Part shown: one piece after another, positions 1 to 7,645 of the stretch | Layout: each line of letters starts with the position of its first letter | Numbering within the stretch: position 1 is the stretch's first letter | Origin: CAWUKT01 sp963923035 | Lineage (GTDB): Bacteria; Bacteroidota; Bacteroidia; J057; JADKCL01 | Direction: 5' to 3' | Length of the DNA stretch: 64,000 bases | Assembly: GCA_963923035.1 (NCBI GenBank) | Contig: CAWUKT010000027.1 | Coordinates: 1-64,000 of the forward strand | Position numbers and translations under genes: made by a program | Notes under the pieces: model-generated | Told to the model about the DNA's origin: nothing | Seen by the model: the letters and a program-made list of their open reading frames with translations, nothing else | Databases searched by the model: none

Positions 1-47
1 CGTGCTCGGGACTTTAACCCTAGAGTAGCGCGCCATGCCGGGCGCAC
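1..47 (-). mobile_element. Group II intron, 5' end only (class C-like), runs off left edge
   Basis: Read on the minus strand from 47 towards 1, the sequence opens with the group II 5' signature GTGCG, continues into GTGCGCCCGGCATGG and then CTCTAGGGTTAAAGTCCCGA. These are the recognisable beginning of domain I in many bacterial group II introns (GUGCGCCCGGCAUGG..., then AGGGUGAAAGUCCC...). Ten bases upstream of the GTGCG is a perfect 10-bp hairpin (58-82) followed by TTTACCTTTT. Class C group II introns typically insert directly behind such terminator hairpins, so context and sequence agree. The rest of the ribozyme and any reverse transcriptase gene would lie outside the window. The call rests on remembered consensus, not on an alignment. 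Confidence 0.7.
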
Positions 48-57
48 AAAAGGTAAA

Positions 58-82
58 CCGGACCAGTGGTGGACTGGTCCGG
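58..82 (-). terminator. Terminator-like hairpin, intron insertion site
   Basis: Perfect inverted repeat CCGGACCAGT (58-67) and ACTGGTCCGG (73-82) with a 5-base loop. On the minus strand it is followed by TTTACCTTTT. It lies about 230 bases downstream of the hsp20 stop on the same strand and could end that transcript. It is immediately upstream of the group II intron start. Confidence 0.65.
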
Positions 83-315
83 CTTGAAAAACCCTGAGTT
101 ACAAAAACACTAATCTCTCCTAAAGAACTGAAATAACTATTGCTGCTATTCTATGGCTGGATAAAAAACAAATTCAAGTACGATCGAAGGCAGTGGAGTG
201 GAAGGACAAGTGGTTCGGGCCGCCTCGCCCCTCCGAAATTGATTTCTCAATTACTGCTGCCTGCTGGATCGGTAAAACAACGTATGTATGGTAATATTTT
301 GCAGGCAAGGTCGGC
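83..315. other. Non-coding gap downstream of hsp20
   Basis: No credible gene is seen between the hairpin at 58-82 and the hsp20 stop codon. The sequence has mixed composition and only short open frames. It could be an hsp20 3' untranslated region. Confidence 0.4.
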
Positions 316-750
316 TTAGCCGATTTCGATGGTCCGGTTCGGCTGGACCTTGGCTTCTTCTTTCTTGGGCAGGTGAACGTTCAGGACACCGTTGTCGTAT
401 TTGGCTTCGATGCTGCCCTGGTCAATGGAGTCAGGCAGTTGGAAGCTGCGCTCGAAGTTGGTGTAGCTGAATTCACGGCGGCGGTACTTTTCGCCTTCTT
501 CGTTTTTAGTCACTTCCTTGGAAACGGAAATCTTCATGATGTCCTTCTCGAGAGCGACTTTGAAGTCGTCCTTGGCCAGACCAGGAGCGGCCAGTTCGAT
601 GCGGAAGCCGTCGTTGAGTTCAACAACGTTGATAGCAGGGGTTTGGGTGACGAATGCGCGGTCAAAGGTATCGTTCACGTCGTGAAAGAAACGGTCGACC
701 CAGTGGTGCATCGGATTGTTGAGCGAGGGGTGGATTTTCATGATGTTCAT
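316..750 (-). CDS. Hsp20/alpha-crystallin small heat-shock protein
   Basis: 144 residues. A cytoplasmic ATP-independent holdase that binds unfolding proteins and passes them to ATP-dependent chaperones. The alpha-crystallin domain spans about residues 35-140; it contains the conserved AAPGLAKDDFKV stretch and the YDNGVLNVHLPK motif near the C terminus, which carries the family's G-V-L signature. The C-terminal tail ends in RTIEIG, with the I-x-I motif that docks into neighbouring subunits. The ATG at 748-750 (MNIMKIHPS) is preferred because it gives normal Hsp20 length; an upstream in-frame start would add 26 atypical residues. The gene appears monocistronic, and the region upstream carries three copies of a TGNCA-N3-TGNCR motif that may control it. 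Confidence 0.95.
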   Translation of the reverse strand: MNIMKIHPSLNNPMHHWVDRFFHDVNDTFDRAFVTQTPAINVVELNDGFRIELAAPGLAKDDFKVALEKDIMKISVSKEVTKNEEGEKYRRREFSYTNFERSFQLPDSIDQGSIEAKYDNGVLNVHLPKKEEAKVQPNRTIEIG

Positions 751-838
751 GGTATGCTTTTCTTTTTGATGTTTTCTAAGTGATAATCTGAATTGATTAC
801 GCAAAGGGAGATGCAACACCCGTGCCAATAGAAAAAAC

Positions 839-925
839 TGTCATTATGGCGTGAAATTTTTTGATATAAATTTTTATTGATGCCATTTTGTCAAAACAGG
901 AAATGTTGATGATGACAAAATGGCG
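839..925. promoter_or_regulatory. Three TGNCA-N3-TGNCR operator-like motifs upstream of hsp20
   Basis: Copies are TGTCA-TTA-TGGCG at 839-851, TGCCA-TTT-TGTCA at 881-893 and TGACA-AAA-TGGCG at 913-925. The last two form a perfect 12-bp inverted repeat (882-893 with 913-924). Each unit is a near palindrome of two TGNCA half-sites separated by three A/T bases. The nearest copy starts 89 bases upstream of the hsp20 start codon. The arrangement suggests a dimeric stress regulator or a specialised promoter; no regulator can be named from the window. The hairpin could alternatively terminate the response-regulator transcript, but no T-run follows. Confidence 0.5.
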
Positions 926-962
926 TATTTATATGGAGAGGAGTCAAAAAGACAGGAAAAAA

Positions 963-1661
963 TCAGTGGTCGCGGAGAAATTTGTAGCCGACCCGGTGAA
1001 CGGTAATGATATGTTGGGGCTGAGAAGGGTCCGGTTCAATTTTTTTGCGGAGGTAGGTGACGTGGGTATCAATGGTGCGGGAGGACAATAGATAATCGTG
1101 GCCCCAGACGTCTTCCATGATTTGTTCGCGGCTGAGGACCTTGCCTTCGTGGTGCACGAAGTACTGTAAGAGCTGGAGCTCGACCTTTTTGAGCGGGGTC
1201 TCCTCGCTGCCGGCCCGTACGACGCCGGCCTGGAAATCGATTTCCAGGCCGGCGAGCTGGTAGGTCACCAGGGCGGAAGGGGATTTTCCCGCCCGCCGCA
1301 ACAGGGCCTCGATGCGCGCCGCCAATTCCAAGACATCGAAAGGCTTCGTAAGGTAATCGTCCGCGCCCGATTTCAGTCCCATAATCTTGTCCACGCTCTG
1401 GCTCCGGGCCGTCAGCATCAAGATCGGCACCTCATTCCCTGTCTGGCGCAAGCGTTTGCACACTTCCATCCCACTCATTTTCGGCATCATCAAATCCAGC
1501 ACCAATACATCCGGATCGATGGCATTCGCTTTTTCCAATCCCTCTTCCCCATTTTCCGCCTCCACCACCTCGTACCCCTCAAATTCCAGATTCTGCCGAA
1601 CCAAATAACGGATCGACGCGTCGTCTTCAACCAGCAGGACTTTTCGTTTCAGGTGTTTCAT
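963..1661 (-). CDS. OmpR/PhoB-family response regulator
   Basis: 232 residues. Cytoplasmic DNA-binding output protein of a two-component system. The receiver domain (about 6-120) has the acidic pocket E12-D13-D14, phospho-acceptor D56, T84 and K106. The winged-helix domain (about 133-230) ends in the typical THVTYLRKKIEPDP...HRVGYKF region. Its ATG overlaps the stop of the kinase gene by four bases (ATGA), so the two are translationally coupled and surely cognate. The target genes are unknown. The nearest divergent gene is a lipoprotein of unknown function. Confidence 0.95.
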   Translation of the reverse strand: MKHLKRKVLLVEDDASIRYLVRQNLEFEGYEVVEAENGEEGLEKANAIDPDVLVLDLMMPKMSGMEVCKRLRQTGNEVPILMLTARSQSVDKIMGLKSGADDYLTKPFDVLELAARIEALLRRAGKSPSALVTYQLAGLEIDFQAGVVRAGSEETPLKKVELQLLQYFVHHEGKVLSREQIMEDVWGHDYLLSSRTIDTHVTYLRKKIEPDPSQPQHIITVHRVGYKFLRDH

Positions 1662-3334
1662 GGTGCAAGTGGAATGTCAATATAAAAGAAGCTGCCCTGG
1701 CCCAATCGACTTTCGACGCCGATCTGGCCGTCGTGGTCCCGCACAATTGCGCGGGCCATGCTCAGTCCGATGCCGTGGCCGCGGACATTGTGCTCGTCGA
1801 GGTTACCGACGCGGACAAATTGGTCGAAAATCGACGCCTGGTCCGCCGATGCGATCCCAATGCCCCGGTCCCGCAAACCAATGCGCACCTTTGATTTGGC
1901 AGGCTGAATCACCAAGGTCAAGTCGGGAGACTCCGGACTGTACTTGATCGCATTGTCAATGAAAATATGGAAGACCTGTTCCAGGGCCCGGGGATCGACG
2001 CGCACTTTCCCGACGGAACTTCCCTCCTCTTCCACGTGGAACGTCGCCAGATTTTTCGATTGGAAAAAGGTGCGCACATCGGCCAGCCAATCTTCGGCGG
2101 ACAGCTGCTGGAACTCATAGCGCCGTTGGCCGGATTCGAGGCTGGAGAAATCGAGGAGGGTACGGATCAAATGTTGGAGGCGCTCGGTCTCCTGGTCGAG
2201 GATGTTCACCAAGGGTGCCATCCGCTCGGGCGAATTGGCGCGGCCGAGGCGGAGGGTATCCGTGGCCAGCCGGATGGAGGCCAGCGGCGTCTTGATTTCG
2301 TGGGAGACGTTCGCGACGAATTCCGTCTTGAGACGGGACAAGCGGAGCAGTCGGTTGGAGCCGCGGAGGATGAGAAGTAGCAGGAGAATGAGCAACACGA
2401 AGAGGCCGACGACGATGAAATAATTGCGTTGGTAAATGGACAATGCAACTTCCGCCACGGATTCCCCCCGGAATCCGATGGCCAGGGAATGGCCGGCCAG
2501 CAGTTCGCTGGTCAGGGGCTGTCGATGGGCAAAGTCTTCTTCGCCAAAGGCGATGGAATGGTACAGCAAGCGATTGCTTTGGTCACTGAACAATCCGAAT
2601 TGCAGGTATTCTTTGTCCAGGCCCTCGCGCTCCTTCGGCTCCTGCCAATGCGTCTCCTGGAAAAAACCGGGTAAAAATTCCTTTTCGAAGTACCATTGGT
2701 TGAGCAAGGTGCAGAGCACGCGGTGGCTGTCGAGGGGAAAGGCGACGAACAAATCCGTTTGGAAGGCCCGGGGGATTTGCCAGGCCAAAAGTTGGCCGTT
2801 CACCATGGGATCTTCCTCGCGAATCAATTTTTCAAACTCCCGACTCAAATTCGTTTCACTCCGCCATGACCCCGAAGCCGTCGATTCCTTCAGGTAGCGA
2901 CTCGGTTTTTTGTACTCCCTTCCCTCCCATTCATTCCCCTTTTTTTCCACCACCACCCACGCCCCCGCCAACGGATACGTCGTCGCGACCCGGTGCATTT
3001 CCGGCAACAAGGCCTTATAAGAGATGGTATCCTCACCGGCCAAACGCGTCGCCAAGACCTCCACGCCCCGTTCAAACTCGCGCGTAAATTCAGCTTCGAG
3101 TTCTTCGGATGTGTCCAACAGAATAATTTGAAGGGAAGCGTTGAGGCCGGTTTCGAGTTGGAGGCGGAGAAAAGGCAGACTCGACAATTGCCATACAAAG
3201 ATGCCGGTGACCACAGAAATGGCCAAAATGCCGAAGATCAGGATGGTGCGCCGCGTTTTCAAGAAACCTAAAATCTGCTTTTCCCTGCACCCCACCAAAT
3301 CCTTGACAACTTTAACATCTTTTTTGGGTATCAT
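1658..3334 (-). CDS. Sensor histidine kinase with extracytoplasmic domain
   Basis: 558 residues, inner membrane. TM1 lies near residues 30-53, followed by a roughly 250-residue periplasmic sensor region with no family I recognise. TM2 is the long Ile/Leu-rich stretch just before residue 325. The HisKA domain carries the phospho-acceptor H345 in SHEIKTP. The catalytic domain has the N box (FIDNAIKYS, N about 461), G1 box DRGIGI (about 489) and G2 box GHGIGLSM (about 519). It phosphorylates the response regulator encoded by the next gene, which it overlaps by four bases. The start codon is only six bases from the start of the divergent lipoprotein gene, so its promoter must lie inside that gene. 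Confidence 0.95.
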   Translation of the reverse strand: MIPKKDVKVVKDLVGCREKQILGFLKTRRTILIFGILAISVVTGIFVWQLSSLPFLRLQLETGLNASLQIILLDTSEELEAEFTREFERGVEVLATRLAGEDTISYKALLPEMHRVATTYPLAGAWVVVEKKGNEWEGREYKKPSRYLKESTASGSWRSETNLSREFEKLIREEDPMVNGQLLAWQIPRAFQTDLFVAFPLDSHRVLCTLLNQWYFEKEFLPGFFQETHWQEPKEREGLDKEYLQFGLFSDQSNRLLYHSIAFGEEDFAHRQPLTSELLAGHSLAIGFRGESVAEVALSIYQRNYFIVVGLFVLLILLLLLILRGSNRLLRLSRLKTEFVANVSHEIKTPLASIRLATDTLRLGRANSPERMAPLVNILDQETERLQHLIRTLLDFSSLESGQRRYEFQQLSAEDWLADVRTFFQSKNLATFHVEEEGSSVGKVRVDPRALEQVFHIFIDNAIKYSPESPDLTLVIQPAKSKVRIGLRDRGIGIASADQASIFDQFVRVGNLDEHNVRGHGIGLSMARAIVRDHDGQIGVESRLGQGSFFYIDIPLAP

Positions 3335-3340
3335 TGATCC

Positions 3341-4294
3341 ATGCGAAAAATGGGGCCTTTCCTGTTGCTGGTTCTCCTGAGCTGGGGTTGTTTCAAGCCG
3401 AGCAAGGTGGATTTTAGCCGGGAAAAAGGACTCCAGGACGACGAGTTCATTTGGGTGTTACAATGGGACCGGGCCGTTTCGGAAGAAGCGAGATTGATCA
3501 ACGCGGTGGAGCCGATTTTGCGGACGGGGCTGCGGGATGACGTGCCGCTGTACCTCCGCTACGGGAACGATAAGCCGATGGGAGCTGAGGAAATTGCGGA
3601 ACGGAAATCTGAACTGGGAATCGGGGGGACTGGAAATGGATTGACCGAAGTCGTGCAGTTGTATGTGCGGGGGAAAACGAATGAAGGGGACGGAGGAGAA
3701 ACGGTTTTTGTCCAGTATATGTATGTTGACTCGAACCGGCTGGAGCCGGCGCAAATCTTCGGTGGCGTTTACCTGGATCAATTGGTGGAGCTGAAACCGA
3801 AATTCGCCTCGGCACAGGAACCAGGGATGGAGCAGTTGAAAAGTCCTTATCTGTTGGGTGGATTGGTGACGTACCTGCGGACCAATGAACTGGAATTCAT
3901 TCCCAGCTCGGACCGGGAATCCAATTTGCTACGGGAGAAAATCGGGCAGGGGAAATGGCGAGAGTTGGAATGGGTGGATGGAAAATTGAATGGCTCCGGA
4001 CGGCGGCCGATTGAATTGGATACGGACAAGATTTTGGGGCTGTCGGGGAATTATCTCTTCGGGGATTCAACGTACCAGGATTTGTTCCTGACGGCAGAAG
4101 TCGGCTGTCTGGTGGCCGATTGGTCGCACCGCTTCGCGGTGGAAAAGCTGTATCCGTTTCAGGAAAACGGATTCTTCTCCCTCAATGGAGAGACCTACCT
4201 CTTCGATTCCGATTCAGTTTATTTTGTCCAAGCCGGGGACAGCTTGGTGGGCCACCGCATCAACGCTGGCGCGACCGCTGTTTCCCTTCGCTGA
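3341..4294 (+). CDS. Putative lipoprotein, unknown function
   Basis: 317 residues. The N terminus is a lipoprotein signal with lipobox LSWGC (Cys17), so the mature protein should be anchored to the envelope. No domain is recognised. The body is mixed alpha/beta, rich in charged residues and without repeats. It is the only plus-strand gene in the first 17 kb. It starts six bases from the divergent histidine kinase and ends with a 35-base overlap of the 3' end of the convergent Ig-like gene. The divergent position next to a two-component system makes it a candidate for target or accessory protein of that system, which is inference only. A second in-frame ATG lies three codons downstream. Confidence 0.7.
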   Translation: MRKMGPFLLLVLLSWGCFKPSKVDFSREKGLQDDEFIWVLQWDRAVSEEARLINAVEPILRTGLRDDVPLYLRYGNDKPMGAEEIAERKSELGIGGTGNGLTEVVQLYVRGKTNEGDGGETVFVQYMYVDSNRLEPAQIFGGVYLDQLVELKPKFASAQEPGMEQLKSPYLLGGLVTYLRTNELEFIPSSDRESNLLREKIGQGKWRELEWVDGKLNGSGRRPIELDTDKILGLSGNYLFGDSTYQDLFLTAEVGCLVADWSHRFAVEKLYPFQENGFFSLNGETYLFDSDSVYFVQAGDSLVGHRINAGATAVSLR

Positions 4295-6170
4295 CCGTCG
4301 AGTCCGACTCCACCGCCGGAACCTCGGGCAGGACGGCACCCGGAAAGACATTGTACCCCTCAACATCCCATTTCGCTCTGATTTCCAATGGATTGGGATC
4401 GATATACACCTCTTCTGGCATCTCATAAGGATCCAGGGAACCAGGAGTAAAATAGCCGTTGCCGTCGGCATCGTCGAAGAATTTCACCTGGTAAGAACCC
4501 TCGGGATAGCGTCGCAAAGAATACGTGGAACCTGTGATGCGTTCCAAAATCTGCGAGCCACTTCCGCCGCCGCTGCCTTTGCTGGAACGGCCCCCTCCGC
4601 CGCCACTTGAGCGACCGCGACCTCCTCGACCGGCGGCGTCGGCCGCCGGAGCAGCATTGCTATCGTCGTCGTCGTGGTCATGGTCCTCTCCGGAATGCGA
4701 TTCGCCGCCCGTGATTTTTTCCTTTTTCCCCATGACCAACATGATCCACTTTTTGTCCGGATTCAAACTGTCGGGCACGATTTCGCCCCGGATATTTCCG
4801 TAGTTGTCCAGATCGGGAAATTTCAATTCGAATTCGATGAGGGTATCCTGGCTGAGATCCGTGGGCCGGGGAATCGTCGGTTTGAGCGCCAATTTGAACA
4901 GGGAATCCGTGGGCGGAATCTGACTCAACAACAACCGCATCTCAAAGCCGTAATTCTCGGCGTCCAGCTCGATGATGTTGCCGGAAGTATCGGCCAGCAG
5001 CACCTGGCTCGTATCAAAGGAAGCGGGAAGATTGAAGTAGGTAAAGACAACGATGCGGTCTTCCGCCAATTGGATTTCCGGTTGTTCGAACAACTTGCCG
5101 GTATTGTCGCGGTCGCGGAGTTGGGGATCGACCCGGACCGTGGTATCGGCAAATTGTCCCAGGGTATCCATCATCCGTTCGAGGCGAAGGTCGTAAGATT
5201 CCGAATCGCCATCGGGCACATGGATGAAAAGGTCCGCCTTCGACTCGGGTCCGTAGTGGAACACAGGGAGTCGCCGCGGATTGTTCCCGAAGGTATCGGT
5301 CAGGGTAATTTGGATGCTGTCCTCTCCGAACGCCAATCGAATCTGCTCGGTCGCGGTCAGGTGCAGCGTATTTTCATTGGTCCAACGCAGCGACTTCACG
5401 GACGGCGGATAAAAGTCCGGCATGAACGCCAGCAATTCCACATCGCGCTTCCGCTCGTTGGTATCTCGCAAATCGACGATGGGATTCTCCGTCAAAGCGA
5501 TCATCTCCAACTCGCTGTTGTAGCTGTAACTCTGGTCCTGGTCGGCGACCGCATAAATCTTATAGGCCCCTTCCTTCAGGTACTGCACCGAAAAGTTTCC
5601 GCTTTGATCGGTCTCGGTCGCGTAGACCGGTCGCACATCAAAAATGTCATTGCCCTCCAACTCGTCCGCCGGATACACAATCACCCGCATTTCTCCTTTG
5701 CCCTCCAGGGTCCAGGCATCCTTCACAGAGCCATTGATCTGAAGGGTATCCAATTGGTCGCCGGTGGAGAAGGCATAGGTATAAGATTTATCGAGTCCGT
5801 TGCTCTCATTGAAATCTTTGATCCCGGTGCCCAGGGTGAGGACATAGGTCGTGCTGTCGCGCAGGTCAGTCTGAAATTGTACGCGGAGCCGTTTGTTCTT
5901 GACGGTAACAATGGGATCGAAACGGGGGACAGGAGAAACGAAAATTTCCTTGCGGTAGCTGCCCGGCTTGAGGAACTCATCAAAATAGAAATCCACCGTA
6001 TTGCCGGTATAGTTCAAAGTTCCTTCGGGAGGATCGATCCGCACAATCTTGGGACCTTCGGTGTCCCGTTCTCCCCCGGTCGGCCGGACAATATTGGCGC
6101 AGGCCGACAACAGGACCAGGGCCAGAATGGCAATGAGATTCGCTGGGCTATGCAGGGAGCGTATTTTCAT
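4260..6170 (-). CDS. Ig-like (Big_5-type) domain lipoprotein with low-complexity tail
   Basis: 636 residues. Lipoprotein signal with lipobox LLSAC (Cys24). Residues about 35-135 form an Ig-like fold of the Big_5 type (GPKIVRIDPPEG... YVLTLGTGIKD), which is common in Bacteroidota envelope lipoproteins. A carboxypeptidase-regulatory-like beta-sandwich appears to follow (about 145-240). Near residues 500-560 is an unusual His/Asp-rich run followed by a Gly/Ser/Arg-rich run, then a conserved C-terminal piece that again looks like a beta-sandwich (YPEGSYQVKFFDDADGNG). The exact role is unknown; the family is thought structural or adhesive at the cell surface. It follows the 180-residue membrane protein gene with a four-base overlap, so the two form an operon. 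Confidence 0.9.
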   Translation of the reverse strand: MKIRSLHSPANLIAILALVLLSACANIVRPTGGERDTEGPKIVRIDPPEGTLNYTGNTVDFYFDEFLKPGSYRKEIFVSPVPRFDPIVTVKNKRLRVQFQTDLRDSTTYVLTLGTGIKDFNESNGLDKSYTYAFSTGDQLDTLQINGSVKDAWTLEGKGEMRVIVYPADELEGNDIFDVRPVYATETDQSGNFSVQYLKEGAYKIYAVADQDQSYSYNSELEMIALTENPIVDLRDTNERKRDVELLAFMPDFYPPSVKSLRWTNENTLHLTATEQIRLAFGEDSIQITLTDTFGNNPRRLPVFHYGPESKADLFIHVPDGDSESYDLRLERMMDTLGQFADTTVRVDPQLRDRDNTGKLFEQPEIQLAEDRIVVFTYFNLPASFDTSQVLLADTSGNIIELDAENYGFEMRLLLSQIPPTDSLFKLALKPTIPRPTDLSQDTLIEFELKFPDLDNYGNIRGEIVPDSLNPDKKWIMLVMGKKEKITGGESHSGEDHDHDDDDSNAAPAADAAGRGGRGRSSGGGGGRSSKGSGGGSGSQILERITGSTYSLRRYPEGSYQVKFFDDADGNGYFTPGSLDPYEMPEEVYIDPNPLEIRAKWDVEGYNVFPGAVLPEVPAVESDSTVSEGKQRSRQR

Positions 6171-6709
6171 TGTGTAGCGGAGCGGATGTAAAATAATGAA
6201 ATAATGAGTGCGATGCCGCCGCCGATCCCGAGGGCAGGCCGCAAATATACAGCCCGAAACCGGGGATCAGGTCCTTGCAGGGATTTTAATTCAGTATCCC
6301 GGGCGTCGGGAATTTTAGAGCGGTGCAAGGTGTCCGTCCAGGTAACGGTACTTCGGTGCTCAGTAGAATCGGTAAAGATGATGTCGGTCTGAATCTGCCG
6401 TTGAAAATTGGGACCGTCCAGATTTTTGTATTGGATGAGCGGGGGCTCGACGGTCAAGGCAAATTCTCCGTCGCTCTGGATTTTCACGGCTTGCTCAATC
6501 GCGGGCGTGGTGGTGCCATCCAATTTGTTGATGGTCCGAAGGTCACGTTCAAGGTGATCGATGACCAGCTTTTCGAAGGTGGATTGATTGGAGATTTGGG
6601 AAGAAAGGGAAAATGGGGAACAAATATGAATTAAAATACTGATTATCAATAGTTTAAATTCAATTCTTGAGATTTTATGATCTCGGCGACTCCCGTATCC
6701 TACCCTCAT
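6167..6709 (-). CDS. Small exported protein with C-terminal membrane anchor
   Basis: 180 residues from the ATG at 6707-6709. This start avoids the overlap with the methyltransferase gene that a longer frame would create. A hydrophobic N-terminal segment (FKLLIISILIHIC) resembles a signal peptide, and a second hydrophobic segment (ALGIGGGIALIISLFYI) lies at the extreme C terminus, so the middle of the protein probably faces the periplasm and is tethered by its tail. No family is recognised. Its stop overlaps the start of the Ig-like lipoprotein by four bases, implying translational coupling and a shared envelope function. Confidence 0.75.
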   Translation of the reverse strand: MRVGYGSRRDHKISRIEFKLLIISILIHICSPFSLSSQISNQSTFEKLVIDHLERDLRTINKLDGTTTPAIEQAVKIQSDGEFALTVEPPLIQYKNLDGPNFQRQIQTDIIFTDSTEHRSTVTWTDTLHRSKIPDARDTELKSLQGPDPRFRAVYLRPALGIGGGIALIISLFYIRSATQ

Positions 6710-6759
6710 CCAAAGAGATCGTCGCCTGAGGGGCCGCAAAACAGCTCCTAAAGGGATGC

Positions 6760-7641
6760 TTACTTTTCGATGAGGTAAATGAGCGAACTGCACCTGGTTT
6801 TTTGATTGAGGGCTGAAATATAGCTGCAAAATCCGTTCCAAATTCCTTTGACCATGCTGCCATTTTTATATCTCTCGGAAAGCATCGAAACGTAAAAAGA
6901 ATCAAAAGGCATTCGCTTCATTCCAACGAGTTTAAATCCTCCTCGCTCAACCAATGCTTTCATACTTGCCGGCGAAAAGTGGTACAGGTGACGGGGAACG
7001 TCGTAGGCAGCCCACATTTCCTGGTATTTGTCGGCATCCCAGGAAGTATAGTTGGGAACGGCAACGATCCACTTCCCTCCTTCTCTGAGCATTGCATAAA
7101 TCTTCTTCAAGTAACCATCTAAATCATGGACGTGTTCCAGGACGTGCCACATGGTGACAACATCGAATTCATTCTCGGGCAGGTCGTAGAATCCGTCGGC
7201 GGTTTGCAGCTGGAGGCCCCAGGTTTCCTGGGCCACCTGGCGGGCGCCGGGATCGGGCTCGATCCCGGTCGCTTCCCATTGGGCCGATTGCATTTCGGCC
7301 AGGAAGGCACCGGTGCCAGCACCGAGGTCCAGGAGCTTTCCGGTCGACTTACCGGAAAAATTGCTCACCAACTTGCGCTTGGATTTGAGGGTCCGCTTGC
7401 GCACAACCTGGTAGGCCCAGTTGATGAACCCACGCGATGTATTGCTGTGACTGATGTACTCTTCGCTTTGGTAGTAGGGTCCGATGTCTTCGGGTCCGGG
7501 TACGGGATGGGTAAAGCGATGGGAACAATTCGCGCAATGCACAATGGTGAACTGTTCCTTAGAAACAGTATGGTCCTTCGCACGAAGGACCTCTGAGAAT
7601 TCGGTCGATTTACAAACCGGGCAAGTAGCGTAATTATACAT
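6760..7641 (-). CDS. Class I SAM-dependent methyltransferase with N-terminal zinc ribbon
   Basis: 293 residues from the ATG at 7639-7641; an upstream start would overlap mnmG by 11 bases. The N terminus carries two CxxC pairs (CPVC and CANC), forming a probable zinc ribbon. The Rossmann SAM site is LLDLGAGTGAFL, followed by the acidic loop GIEPD and the post-motif VVTMWHVLEHVHD, an arrangement typical of the Methyltransf_23 group with an N-terminal metal-binding domain. Such enzymes often act on sugar moieties or small metabolites, but the substrate cannot be deduced here. It lies four bases downstream of mnmG on the same strand. Confidence 0.88.
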   Translation of the reverse strand: MYNYATCPVCKSTEFSEVLRAKDHTVSKEQFTIVHCANCSHRFTHPVPGPEDIGPYYQSEEYISHSNTSRGFINWAYQVVRKRTLKSKRKLVSNFSGKSTGKLLDLGAGTGAFLAEMQSAQWEATGIEPDPGARQVAQETWGLQLQTADGFYDLPENEFDVVTMWHVLEHVHDLDGYLKKIYAMLREGGKWIVAVPNYTSWDADKYQEMWAAYDVPRHLYHFSPASMKALVERGGFKLVGMKRMPFDSFYVSMLSERYKNGSMVKGIWNGFCSYISALNQKTRCSSLIYLIEK

Positions 7642-7645
7642 GGGG

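Noticed and set aside
4674..6191. Plus-strand open frame of about 505 codons
   Set aside because: It is antisense to the Ig-like lipoprotein gene, which has a clear signal peptide and domain; the frame has no recognisable protein features.
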